Of a stretch of 64,000 nt of DNA, positions 53,004 through 61,353 are shown piece by piece. The notes below the pieces were generated by a model. The model saw only the letters and a list, made by a program, of their open reading frames with translations, was not told where the DNA came from and did no database searches. Source of the DNA: Candidatus Laterigemmans baculatus (GTDB taxonomy: Bacteria > Planctomycetota > Planctomycetia > Pirellulales > Pirellulaceae). The position numbers and the translations under genes are program-made. Position 1 is the first letter of the stretch, and every line of letters begins with the position of its first letter. The stretch is from NCBI RefSeq assembly GCF_010367455.1, contig NZ_WRPR01000033.1, positions 1 to 64,000 of the forward strand. Direction: 5' to 3'.

Positions 53004-55004
53004 ATGGATCAAATCAAAGAACAGCTCGCCGGAGTCCTGAAATACGGGTTCTGGATTCTCTGCGGTATCACCGTGATCGGTGCGATCGGCGTGGCTTACT
53101 GGAGCGCCTCGGGGCTGATCGCCGAGCGTGAGGAGCAGACCCAAAAGCTTGAGGCCGACGTCTCGACGATCAGCTCGATCAGCAGCAGCATCTCGACGCA
53201 CCCGAACGATCAAACCAAAGAACAGATGGAGGTCCTGGTCGACGAACTGACCGAGGACGTGCTGACCTCCTGGACCCGCCAGTACGAGCGGCAGAAACAG
53301 GTCCTCACCTGGCCGGTCGACGAACTCGGCCAGGACTTCGTCGAAATCTTCTCCAAGTTCGAACCGATCGAACTGACGATCGACTATCCGCCGACTCCTG
53401 AACAGCAAGTCCGGGTCGGGTTGCTCACCCGGTACCGCGACTACATCGGGAACGTGCTCCCCGATATCGCCGAAATCGCCGGCGCCAAATGGACCGCCGA
53501 CTTCAATAAAACCCGCAGCAGCGGCGGCTTCGGAATGGGGATGGATCCGGGGATGGAAATGGACCCGGCGATGGGTATGGAAGCCGGCGGCCTGTATCCC
53601 GGGATGGGCGGTCCTGGCATGATGGGCCGCGGCAACGTCCCGCTCGAAGATCCGCCGCTGGTGAAGTGGTCGACCAGCAGCCAGGAGGACGTGATGTCCA
53701 ACCTGTTCCCCTGGCGGCCCAACACCCCCTCGACCCTCGAGGTCCTTTACTCGCAGGAAAACCTGTGGGTGCTGACACAGTTGATGCACGTCATCGACAA
53801 CGTCAACGGCGAAGCACGTCAGCCCTTCCAAGCCGTCATCCGCGAGATCACGCAGATCTCGATCGGCAAAAATGCCACCGTCGGAGCCGCGCCCGGCGGC
53901 GGGATGATGGATCCCATGATGGATATGATGGCGATGGACATGGGGATGGGAATGGGCATGGAGCCGGGGATGGGCATGGAGCCCGGCATGGGCGGGATGG
54001 GAGGTACGCAGCAACAAACCCCGGACCCGGCCGACAAACGTTACGTCGACCTCAGCTACGATCCGATCGAAGCGGCTACCCTGCGGTCAGCCATGGAGAG
54101 CTCGCGGCCGGAAGACGCCTTCATGACGGTCGCCAAACGCATCCCGGTCAAGCTGAATGTGAAGATGGACCAGCGAAAGATCCCGTTGCTGGTCGCCGAA
54201 TGCGGTAACGCGGCGCTGATGATCGAAGTCCGCCAAGTTCGCGTGAACCCCACCCGCAGTGCCACCCTCCGCAGCGCGCCCGGAATGGGCGGGATGGGAG
54301 GCATGGGAGGAATGGGCATGGACCCCGCGATGGGAATGGGCGGAGAAGCCGGTTACGGCGGCATGGGATTGATGCCCGGAATGGACGCGGCGGCCGGAGG
54401 AATGGAAGCGGGGATGCTCGGCGGCCCCGGCGGGATGCGAGGCCAAGGTGCGGAATTCCCCAACGACGTTCCGGTTGAGGTCTACGGCATCGTCTACATC
54501 TTCAACCCACCGGACATGGAAAAATTGGGCATCGAGCAGGTCGACGAGAACACCCAAGTCGATGGCCAGATCGGTGTCAGTGCGCCCGAGGGCGAAGCGC
54601 CGGAAGTCTCTGCCGAACCGACTCTCCCCGAAGCCGGAGCGACTCCTCAGCCCGAGGTAACTCAGCCCAGTGCAGCCCAGCCCAGTGCAGCCCAGCCCAG
54701 TGCAGCCCAGCCCAGTGCAGCCCAGCCCGGTGCCGCCCAGCCTGGTGCCGCTCAGCCCGGTGCCGCTCAGCCTCAGCCGGGCGCGACGCCTCCGGGCGCT
54801 GCACCGGTCCCCGGCGGCCAGCCCGCTCCAGGTCCGGCCACGCCTCCGGCGGCAGGAACCGCCGCTCCGACCGGTCCCCAGCCCGCGGGCGGAGCCACCC
54901 CAGCTAATCCAGCCGCCGGCAATCCAGCCGCTGGTAATCCAGCCGCCGGCAACGCTGGTGGCCCACCGAGCCCGACGGGAGCCGCAGCTCCGGCGGCGCC
55001 CTGA
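53004..55004 (+). CDS. Membrane-anchored Met/Gly-rich protein of pilus operon
   Basis: A 666-residue protein with an N-terminal helix (YGFWILCGITVIGAIGVAYW, about 14-33) and a large periplasmic part; a short coiled coil follows the helix. This resembles PilO/PilN layout, but with long insertions. Two Met/Gly-rich regions (about residues 172-210 and 300-335, for example MGMGMGMEPGMGMEPGMGG) and a third (about 430-480) are present. The last 130 residues are Ala/Gln/Pro-rich with QPSAA pentads from a 15-base DNA repeat. No enzyme motif is visible. It is in an operon with PilM, and a structural pilus/secretion platform role is inferred. Confidence 0.7.
   Translation: MDQIKEQLAGVLKYGFWILCGITVIGAIGVAYWSASGLIAEREEQTQKLEADVSTISSISSSISTHPNDQTKEQMEVLVDELTEDVLTSWTRQYERQKQVLTWPVDELGQDFVEIFSKFEPIELTIDYPPTPEQQVRVGLLTRYRDYIGNVLPDIAEIAGAKWTADFNKTRSSGGFGMGMDPGMEMDPAMGMEAGGLYPGMGGPGMMGRGNVPLEDPPLVKWSTSSQEDVMSNLFPWRPNTPSTLEVLYSQENLWVLTQLMHVIDNVNGEARQPFQAVIREITQISIGKNATVGAAPGGGMMDPMMDMMAMDMGMGMGMEPGMGMEPGMGGMGGTQQQTPDPADKRYVDLSYDPIEAATLRSAMESSRPEDAFMTVAKRIPVKLNVKMDQRKIPLLVAECGNAALMIEVRQVRVNPTRSATLRSAPGMGGMGGMGGMGMDPAMGMGGEAGYGGMGLMPGMDAAAGGMEAGMLGGPGGMRGQGAEFPNDVPVEVYGIVYIFNPPDMEKLGIEQVDENTQVDGQIGVSAPEGEAPEVSAEPTLPEAGATPQPEVTQPSAAQPSAAQPSAAQPSAAQPGAAQPGAAQPGAAQPQPGATPPGAAPVPGGQPAPGPATPPAAGTAAPTGPQPAGGATPANPAAGNPAAGNPAAGNAGGPPSPTGAAAPAAP
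54663..54767. repeat. 15-bp in-frame tandem repeat, 7 units
   Basis: The unit CAGCCCAGTGCAGCC is exact in the first four copies and varies slightly in the last three (CAGCCCGGTGCCGCC and relatives). It encodes QPSAA or QPGAA pentads near the end of the protein at 53004-55004. It is not a CRISPR array: the spacing is zero and the repeat is in frame. Confidence 0.95.
54906..54950. repeat. 15-bp in-frame tandem repeat, 3 units
   Basis: Three units of AATCCAGCCGCCGGC (the second differs at its end) encode NPAAG pentads about 20 residues from the C terminus of the protein ending at 55004. Confidence 0.9.
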
Positions 55005-55115
55005 AGATGAGAGAAGTTCGTGCCCGGGCAATCCGGGCGCGATAGAATCGATGCGGGTCGGACAGAAACGCACGGCCAACGTGACAGCTACGGAACGGTA
55101 ACTCGGGATTGAGTC

Positions 55116-57332
55116 ATGGCGAATAAAAAACTCTCCGGCGTCTTCGCCCAGCACGTGGAAAAGATGGTGCTCGGGCTCTGTGTCCTGGTGACGCTGTTCC
55201 TGTTGTATCTAGGCATCTCGATGCCGGACTACACGCAGACCAAGCAACCCGAGGATCTCGAGAGTCAGGCCGTTCAGGTCAAGAGCTCCATCGACGGCGA
55301 TCACTGGGAAGCGATCCGGGAAGAACGCATCGTCGAAGCCGAATTTGAGGAGCGCGTCGAGAAATCGCTGCAGCCGATTCCCGCCGCTCCCTACGCCACG
55401 AACACCCCGTGGGAATGGAAGGGGAAAGCCCAAATCGGTCGCCGCGACGATCCGGTTTTGGTGGCTCCCGGCAAGCCGCACATGGAAGGGGTGCTCGGAG
55501 CGATCGCCATCCAGCACGCGACCGAGCGAAGCTATCCGCTCGCCGATCTCGAAGACGCCGATCCGATTGAGGTCGAAGAGCGGAGACCCCGTCGCCGGAC
55601 GCGGAACCGTCGCAACAACGCGATGGGGCCCGAGGGAATGATGGGCGAAATGGCGATGACGCCCGAAGACGCCGCGATGATGGATCCGGCAATGGCCGGA
55701 GGCTATCCCAGTATGGAAGGGTATCCGGGGGTTGGAATGGCAGGACCGGGCATGCCCGGAACAGGCAATCTCTCGGCCCGTCGTCTCGCCTCCAAATACA
55801 ACTTGGGGTTCGACGTCAGCAAGCTCTCCGGAATGGGGGCCATGGGAGCCTCCTCGCGGATCACTCCGGAAACCGCCCATTTCATCGCGGGTACCGCACT
55901 CATTCCGCACGAGCAGATGGTCAAAGCCTATGAGCTGGCTTTCGAGAATGCCAAAGGCGGCAACCCGATGCGAGACGTTCCCGTCTACTGGGAGTTCGAA
56001 GTCCAGCGGGCCGATGTCACCGATAAACCCGCAGATCAGCTGACCGATGCCGACTGGAAGACGGTCTTCACGTTCAGCGAATTCGAAAAGCGATTCAAAC
56101 GGTGGGCCGGGGCCGCTGCCGACATCACACCGAAAAAGTACACCGACGGCCAGCTTACACTCCCCCTTCCGCCGCTGATGCTCCGCGACATCAATCGCAT
56201 CGCGGTCCATCCCGATCTGCCCCTCGAGGAAGATCTGGCCATGAACCGGCAGGGCGCCTTTGGGCCGGTCCCGGCCGAGCCTGGAGAGGAAGAGGTCGAG
56301 GAAGCCGAAACCGAGGAAGAGACCCCCGGCGGCATGGTTCAGCCCCCGAGCTTCGGAGGAGGCCCGCGCGGCTTCGGCGGCCAAGGCATGATGCCGGGGA
56401 TGATGCCTGGAATGGACGTGGAAATGGGCATGGGCATGGAGATGGGCATGGGCATGGGAAGGGGGGGCTACGGCAGCCGCTCGATGATGGGCCCGCCCAA
56501 ATACAAGCTCATCCGCTTCTACGACTTTGCTGATCCCAAGAATGCGAACTCGCCCAAGATGGGCCGCAAATACGTCTATCGCGTGCACGTCGCGGTCGAA
56601 GACCCGAACTTTCCGCGAATGGCTCAGATGCAGCCCGAACTGCGTTACCTGACGGCCGAGGCGTACGCCCGCGTGAGTCAGAAGCTGCGTGAAGCAGAAG
56701 CCAACAAAGGCGTCCGCGACCCGCGGCTGTGGACCGATTGGAGTGAGCCGAGCGATCCGGTGTCGCTGCCCGACCTGGTCCGCGTCTACGCCGGGCCGGT
56801 CGCACCGGCCAACATGGCCGAGGCGCGGCGGCCGCGGACGGTGGAGTATCAGCGGAGCCCGCCGCAGGCTGAGTTGGTCGCGCTGAAGTGGGACATGAAG
56901 CTCGCGACCGATCTGATCCTCCCCTTCCAGGCTCAGCCCGGATCGGTGCTGACCAAGACGGGCGTGGCAACGGTCATCGACCCGATCGACCTGTCGATCC
57001 GCAAAACCGAAGAGCGGCAGGTCGACACGTCGGCCGTCGTTCTCGATATGTACGGCGGTCGTGAGCTCGCCTTGGCTGGCGATCCGGCGATTACCGAACC
57101 GGGCGTGGTGCTCATGTTCGACGAGAACGGCACCTTAGAAGTCCTCGACGAACTCGATCATCTCGGCGAGTACCGTCTCTACAGTTTCGCCGACGAGCGC
57201 GAGCAGGCGGAAGCGGCTGCCGATGCGAGAGCCAATCAGGAGTCGATGGGGAACGACCCCGCCATGATGATGATGGAAGAGCCAGGGGCAGGCGGACGGG
57301 GCCGAGGCCGAGGAGGCCGCGGCGCACCGTAA
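55116..57332 (+). CDS. Large membrane-anchored protein of pilus operon, Met/Gly-rich
   Basis: A 738-residue protein with an N-terminal membrane helix (MVLGLCVLVTLFLLYLGISM, about 14-33) and a periplasmic rest. Gly/Met-rich parts are at about 175-220 and 415-455 (for example VEMGMGMEMGMGMGRGGYG). The last 60 residues are Gly/Arg/Ala-rich, ending GAGGRGRGRGGRGAP. The central and C-terminal parts are ordinary globular sequence without a recognised motif. It lies 111 bases after the previous gene, on the same strand. It may be a PilO- or PilP-like platform component; no PilQ secretin or PilB/PilT is in the window. The assignment is by context. Confidence 0.6.
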   Translation: MANKKLSGVFAQHVEKMVLGLCVLVTLFLLYLGISMPDYTQTKQPEDLESQAVQVKSSIDGDHWEAIREERIVEAEFEERVEKSLQPIPAAPYATNTPWEWKGKAQIGRRDDPVLVAPGKPHMEGVLGAIAIQHATERSYPLADLEDADPIEVEERRPRRRTRNRRNNAMGPEGMMGEMAMTPEDAAMMDPAMAGGYPSMEGYPGVGMAGPGMPGTGNLSARRLASKYNLGFDVSKLSGMGAMGASSRITPETAHFIAGTALIPHEQMVKAYELAFENAKGGNPMRDVPVYWEFEVQRADVTDKPADQLTDADWKTVFTFSEFEKRFKRWAGAAADITPKKYTDGQLTLPLPPLMLRDINRIAVHPDLPLEEDLAMNRQGAFGPVPAEPGEEEVEEAETEEETPGGMVQPPSFGGGPRGFGGQGMMPGMMPGMDVEMGMGMEMGMGMGRGGYGSRSMMGPPKYKLIRFYDFADPKNANSPKMGRKYVYRVHVAVEDPNFPRMAQMQPELRYLTAEAYARVSQKLREAEANKGVRDPRLWTDWSEPSDPVSLPDLVRVYAGPVAPANMAEARRPRTVEYQRSPPQAELVALKWDMKLATDLILPFQAQPGSVLTKTGVATVIDPIDLSIRKTEERQVDTSAVVLDMYGGRELALAGDPAITEPGVVLMFDENGTLEVLDELDHLGEYRLYSFADEREQAEAAADARANQESMGNDPAMMMMEEPGAGGRGRGRGGRGAP

Positions 57333-57372
57333 CGCACCGCAGCGAGCGGCTGTCCAAAGCCGACGACCCCCA

Positions 57373-57602
57373 ACACCCTCCCCCCGGGGCGTCGGCCTTT
57401 CCATAAATCCAAGGGCTAGAAAAGGCACAGCCATCACCCTCCCCCCGGGAGGGTCGGGCTCTTAGGCCCGGGGAGGGTCTTCCAGCGAGTTTCTCCCGCC
57501 GCACATTTGCCCTCCCCGGTCGTTCCTCACGACCCTCCCGGGGGGAGGGTGACGACAGGTCGTGCGACTTGTGTAGAGACCCTCGCCTAAAGGGAGGGTG
57601 TC
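57373..57602. repeat. Cluster of CCCTCC/GGGAGG hairpins
   Basis: Three to four CCCTCC-type units in a row, with CCCTCCCCCCGGGAGGGTCG and GGGCTCTTAGGCCCGGGGAG, then CCGGTCGTTCCTCACGACCC and GGGGGGAGGGTG, and a last AGGGAGGGTGTC. It covers nearly all of the gap between the pilus operon and the ATP-grasp gene; no gene is seen. Confidence 0.85.
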
Positions 57603-57617
57603 ATTGAGGTTCTCTCC

Positions 57618-57650
57618 ATGCCGGCCCGACTACGTGGGCTGGCATTTTTT
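57618..57650 (+). terminator. Intrinsic terminator overlapping the ATP-grasp 3' end
   Basis: TGCCGGCCC and GGGCTGGCA form a stem (one G-T or mismatch pair) around GACTACGT, and the stem is followed by TTTTTT. On the + strand this can end the pilus operon's transcript. On the other strand the same bases encode the last eight codons and stop of the ATP-grasp gene. Confidence 0.6.
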
Positions 57651-58769
57651 ATGGAGCCTGGACTCCACTTCGTGGGCTGCGCGCAGAAAATTGCGGACGC
57701 TCTGGCCGCGGACCCCGAGGCTCACTAACGGCGTATGCCGCTCGATTGAGGTACCGGGCTGAGGAATATCGTGGAGCGTCACCAGGGTCCCAACGGTGGT
57801 TAGCTCCCACTCGGGATCCCAGCGGCACGCCGCCCGCGACCAGACGATCCGCTTGAGGCCGAGCGTTGCGTCGGCTAAATGGCTGGACGACGCATCGCCG
57901 TGGGCTTCTCGCTGTTCCCGCACCACCCCATGCGCCGCGACGTGACGAGTGACCAGTGACGAGCCCAACCGCCGCTCCAGCAACTCCATCGAGGCGGTCA
58001 TCCGGGGATTGATCTCCAGCACCCACAGCTCGTCGCTGCTGTCTGCGATCAGATCGATTCCAAAGAGACCCCGGAGGGCAAGTTCCTGGCGGATGGCTTC
58101 GCCGAGCCGCTGCAACTTCTGCTGGCACTCGGTGCGCACCGGCAAGGGGCCGAGCGAACCGGAATAGAGGAAAGGGGTCGCCCCCAGGTTCTGGAAAAGC
58201 GACCGACACACACCCAGCAGTTCCGTCGACGAGTCGGACGCGAGGAACGAAGCTCCCCAAGGCCGGCCGGCGACGCGCTTCTGAAGATAGTGATCATCGT
58301 TTCGTGGATTGATCCGCGAGGCGGAGACGCCGAGGCCCGCGGTTGAGCGACGCGATTTGGCGAGCCAGCCGGGTGGGACTTCGCGCGTCGTGGGGAGGCG
58401 GAAGCGGGGGAAGCGGAAGCCGCATCGCTCGGCCAGGGACTGCAAGAAAACGGGGTCGCGGAGACGCTCGATCGTTGCCGTGGGCGGTGCCAGAACAGGG
58501 CGCTGGTCACGCACCCTCTCGAGACGCTGGTACCACTGTTCCATGCCTCCAGTCAGCACCAGCGGCCCTGGTGGAAGTCGCTCGAGTAATCCATCGAAGT
58601 CGAGCTCTGGCGGCAAGGGCTGCCAGGAACGGGCGGCGCGGCGGGTATCGACGTCGCCGAACCGATCGATGGCGGAGACCTCCCAACCGTCGCTCGCCGC
58701 AGACTCAGCCGCCGCCCGGACTGAACCGCCCATCAGGATCAAGTGCCGCAGGGGCGGTGGTGGTTGCAT
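57630..58769 (-). CDS. ATP-grasp domain protein
   Basis: A 379-residue ATP-grasp enzyme. An N-terminal pre-ATP-grasp part (about 1-110) starts LRHLILMGGSVRAAAESAAS. The ATP-grasp core has KSRRSTAGLGVSASRI (the nucleotide-binding loop), GRPWGASFLASD, and GLFGIDLIADSSDELWVLEI followed by NPRMTASMEL (Mg/ATP-binding Glu and Asn). The ligase substrate is unknown. Divergent, 98 bases away, lie fae and a methylene-H4MPT dehydrogenase gene; in methylotrophs an ATP-grasp gene (Orf17 type) belongs to the H4MPT gene set, so a role in that pathway is likely but inferred. Confidence 0.78.
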   Translation of the reverse strand: MQPPPPLRHLILMGGSVRAAAESAASDGWEVSAIDRFGDVDTRRAARSWQPLPPELDFDGLLERLPPGPLVLTGGMEQWYQRLERVRDQRPVLAPPTATIERLRDPVFLQSLAERCGFRFPRFRLPTTREVPPGWLAKSRRSTAGLGVSASRINPRNDDHYLQKRVAGRPWGASFLASDSSTELLGVCRSLFQNLGATPFLYSGSLGPLPVRTECQQKLQRLGEAIRQELALRGLFGIDLIADSSDELWVLEINPRMTASMELLERRLGSSLVTRHVAAHGVVREQREAHGDASSSHLADATLGLKRIVWSRAACRWDPEWELTTVGTLVTLHDIPQPGTSIERHTPLVSLGVRGQSVRNFLRAAHEVESRLHKKCQPT

Positions 58770-58867
58770 GCGCTTGCGCTTCTGTTAACTTCACGACTTC
58801 TCCCGCCGGACTCACTCCTCCGGGTCGCGAGAACATCATCAGATTAACCACTGTTGGAGAGACGAGC

Positions 58868-59365
58868 ATGCGGTTTTATATCGGCGAAGCGCTGAGCGGC
58901 GAAGGCAACGAGATCGCCCACATCGACCTGATGATTGGCAGCAAGGACGGACCGGTCGGAATCGCATTCGCCAACGCTCTCTCGCGGCAGAGCGAAGGCC
59001 ACTCGAACCTGCTGGCTGTCCTCGAGCCGAACGTGGCGGTCAAGCCGGCGACCGTGATGATCACCAAGGTCACGATCAAGGGCATGAAGCAGGCCGTGCA
59101 GATGTTCGGTCCCGCTCAGTTCGCCGTTGCGAAAGCGGTTGCCGACAGCGTCGGCGAGGGAGTGATTCCTAAGGATCAGGTCGAGGATCTGGTCATCGTG
59201 TGCGGCGTGTTCATCCACCCGCAGGCCGAAGACGACCAGAAGATCTACAACTACAACTACCAAGCCACCAAGGACGCGATCGCCAACGCGATGCAGTCCA
59301 AGCCGTCGGCCGACGAAATGATCGCCAAGAAAGATTCCGCCTCGCACCCGTTCAAGGGTTTCTAA
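58868..59365 (+). CDS. fae: Formaldehyde-activating enzyme
   Basis: Fae condenses formaldehyde with tetrahydromethanopterin to methylene-H4MPT, in the cytoplasm. The 165 residues match the family length. The N terminus is MRFYIGEALSGEGNEIAHID, with the conserved His, and DLMIGSKDGPVG, SNLLAVLEPNVAVKP, TIKGMKQAVQMFGPAQ and VIVCGVFIHPQAEDDQKI follow. A GGAGAG lies seven bases before ATG 58868; the frame is open far upstream (58343) but that part is a shadow of the ATP-grasp gene. It is followed by the dehydrogenase, with one palindromic repeat between. Confidence 0.96.
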   Translation: MRFYIGEALSGEGNEIAHIDLMIGSKDGPVGIAFANALSRQSEGHSNLLAVLEPNVAVKPATVMITKVTIKGMKQAVQMFGPAQFAVAKAVADSVGEGVIPKDQVEDLVIVCGVFIHPQAEDDQKIYNYNYQATKDAIANAMQSKPSADEMIAKKDSASHPFKGF

Positions 59366-59420
59366 GGACCGTTCGAGCAACGCAGGGTTCTGATCAACCG
59401 CCGAATGCTGCAGGTTTTTT

Positions 59421-59494
59421 CATCAGCCGCCACGCGCTAGCGTCCGGTTCTACTGCGATGGCAGAAACCGTGGGCTAGCGCCCAGCGGCTGATG
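59421..59494. repeat. Palindromic repeat, CATCAGCCGC...CTAGCG family
   Basis: Arms CATCAGCCGCCACGCGCTAG and CTAGCGCCCAGCGGCTGATG lie between fae and the dehydrogenase. The right arm contains an ATG (59492) that is in frame with the dehydrogenase gene. Confidence 0.88.
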
Positions 59495-59527
59495 GGGTTT
59501 CAGCGTGATACCTTGGAGCGACGCTTC

Positions 59528-60445
59528 GTGGACCTGTTAACGATCCTGCTGCAGCTCGACCCCGATCGCCATGCCAGCACCTTCGACGCGATCGCGGCGA
59601 AGGATGCGGGGGTCGAGACGTTGCTGCAGTATTCGCAGGTTTCTGTCGACCAGGTCACGCCGCTGGTTCACGGGGCGATGTTCACCCGCGGCGGCGATGC
59701 GTTGCGGCGGACGGCGATTTTTATCGGCGGCAGCGACGTGGCCGCGGCTGAGTCGCTGCTCGAGCAAGTTCGGGAGACGTTTTTCGGTCCGGTCCGCGTC
59801 TCGGTGATGTTCGACGCGAACGGATGCAACACGACCGCCGCGGCAGCCGTCCTCTCGGCGAAGCGGCACCTCACCCTTTCCTCTTCGACGGCCGTCGTGC
59901 TCGGAGGTACTGGGCCTGTCGGCTTGCGCGTCGCACGGCTGCTCGCCCGTGCGGGCTGCCACGTGCGACTGGCTTCGCGGCGGGAGGATCGAGCGGCCGA
60001 GGCGGTGGCCTTGATCCGTAGCCAAATCGCCAGCCGAGCCAATTCTGCGGCCGCGGCAGAAGAGCCCGCTTCCGAAAGCCTTCAGCCCCTGCTCCGCCCG
60101 GTGGCAACGCCTGACGCCGCCGCGACCGCGGAAGCCATCGCCGGCTGCGACCTGGTCTTCGCCTGCGGGGCCGCCGGTGTGGAACTGGTCGACCGCGAGA
60201 CGCTTCAAGCGGCTGAGCGGTGGCGAGTCGCGGTCGATCTGAACGCGGTTCCTCCGGGCGGCATCGGCGGGATCAAAGCGACCGATCGCGGCAGCGAGAG
60301 CGACGGCCGGTTCTGCTACGGAGCGATCGGCGTCGGTGGACTGAAGATGAAGATCCACCGCGCCGCCGTCCAGAGGCTGTTCGATCGCAACGACCAAATC
60401 TTCGACGCCGAAGAAATCCTGGCGATCGGGGAAACGATCGTCTAG
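59528..60445 (+). CDS. Methylene-tetrahydromethanopterin dehydrogenase (MtdB/MtdC-like)
   Basis: Oxidises methylene-H4MPT to methenyl-H4MPT with NAD(P)+, the step after Fae. About 305 residues (family about 290-300). The N-terminal catalytic part has LLQLDPDRHASTFDAI, then VTPLVHGAMFTRGG and MFDANGCNTTAAAA. The Rossmann motif is AVVLGGTGPVGLRVARLL, followed by ASRREDRAAEAV. The C-terminal AVDLNAVPPGGIGGI and RFCYGAIGVGGLKMKIHR are typical. GTG 59528 with GGAG about eight bases upstream is preferred; ATG 59492 is inside a repeat and would add 12 residues. The 3' end overlaps the convergent sigma factor by four bases. Confidence 0.9.
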   Translation: MDLLTILLQLDPDRHASTFDAIAAKDAGVETLLQYSQVSVDQVTPLVHGAMFTRGGDALRRTAIFIGGSDVAAAESLLEQVRETFFGPVRVSVMFDANGCNTTAAAAVLSAKRHLTLSSSTAVVLGGTGPVGLRVARLLARAGCHVRLASRREDRAAEAVALIRSQIASRANSAAAAEEPASESLQPLLRPVATPDAAATAEAIAGCDLVFACGAAGVELVDRETLQAAERWRVAVDLNAVPPGGIGGIKATDRGSESDGRFCYGAIGVGGLKMKIHRAAVQRLFDRNDQIFDAEEILAIGETIV

Positions 60446-61353
60446 CGGAAGTCTCGCTCGCGAGGGTCGGTCAGCCCGTCGGCCAGCCGCCGCAGCGCTT
60501 CGGTCTCGATCTGGCGGACCCGTTCACGGGTCAGCCCGAGTTCGGCACCGATCTCCTTGAGCGTGTGCGGCTCGGCTCCGTCGAGTCCAAACCGCATTCG
60601 CAGAACGGTCGCTTCCCGCTCATCGAGTCCGCCGAGTAGCTCCATCGCGTGGCGAAGGATGTCGTGGTCGAGCAGCGCCTCGTCGGGGCTCTTAAGCCGC
60701 TCGTCCATCACCATCTCGCCGAGCGACCAACCTGCTTCGGTCTGGTCGCTCTGGGGCGTGCCGTTGCTGATCCGGATCGCCTTTTTGATGATCGGCAGCT
60801 TCTTTTTCGGCAGCCCGAGCACCCTCGCGATTTCCTCATGCGTCGGCGTCCGCCCCAGCTCCTCGACCAAGCGCGCCGATGCTCGCCGCCACTTGCTGAG
60901 CAGCTCGACCATGTAGGCGGGGATGCGGATCGTTTTGGCGCTGTTGATCAACGCCCGCTTGATCGATTGCTTGATCCAGTAGCTGGCGTAGGTGCTGAAG
61001 CGAGTCCCCACGCCGGGGTCAAAACCTTCGACCGCGCGGAGCAGGCCGAGGTTCCCCTCTTCGATCAGATCCTGCAGTCCGAGACCCTTGCCGGTGTAGC
61101 CACGGGCAATGTTGACGACCAGCCGCAGGTTTGCCCGGACCATGCGGTCGCGTGCCCGCACATCCCCTTCGGCGATGGCCGCGGCCAAGTCCTGTTCTTC
61201 CTGGGCCGATAACAGAGGCGTTTCATTGATCTCGCGGAGATACGTCTCCAGCGGGGACTGCGGTGCAGCGCCGGACCGGGGGCGACGCAGCGAGACGCGC
61301 GCTTCCTGCAACTCGGCGACGGCGGAATTCAGTTCTTCAATTGATTCCGACAT
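60442..61353 (-). CDS. Sigma-70 family RNA polymerase sigma factor (group 2-like)
   Basis: A 303-residue sigma factor lacking region 1.1. Region 1.2 SPLETYLREINETPLLSAQE, region 2 with RMVRANLRLVVNIARGYTGK and GLGLQDLIEEGNLGLLRAV (2.1-2.2), FSTYASYWIKQSIKRAL (2.3-2.4), region 3 (TPTHEEIARVLGLPKKKLP) and region 4 with ATVLRMRFGLDGAEPHTLKE and TRERVRQIETEALRRL (helix-turn-helix). It resembles RpoD/SigA-type alternative factors more than ECF factors. The frame is open to 61470; ATG 61353 gives the usual short acidic start. Regulon unknown. The 3' end overlaps the dehydrogenase by four bases. Confidence 0.9.
   Translation of the reverse strand: MSESIEELNSAVAELQEARVSLRRPRSGAAPQSPLETYLREINETPLLSAQEEQDLAAAIAEGDVRARDRMVRANLRLVVNIARGYTGKGLGLQDLIEEGNLGLLRAVEGFDPGVGTRFSTYASYWIKQSIKRALINSAKTIRIPAYMVELLSKWRRASARLVEELGRTPTHEEIARVLGLPKKKLPIIKKAIRISNGTPQSDQTEAGWSLGEMVMDERLKSPDEALLDHDILRHAMELLGGLDEREATVLRMRFGLDGAEPHTLKEIGAELGLTRERVRQIETEALRRLADGLTDPRERDFR

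Noticed and set aside
51861-54017. Long His-rich open frame on the minus strand over the pilM and next gene
   Set aside because: The His-rich product (HPHVHRHHIHHG type) is the reverse image of the Met/Gly-rich coding sequence. The + strand frame has PilM motifs.
54663-54767. CRISPR-like array of regular repeats
   Set aside because: The units are 15 bases in direct tandem without spacers and in frame with a protein; no cas gene is near.
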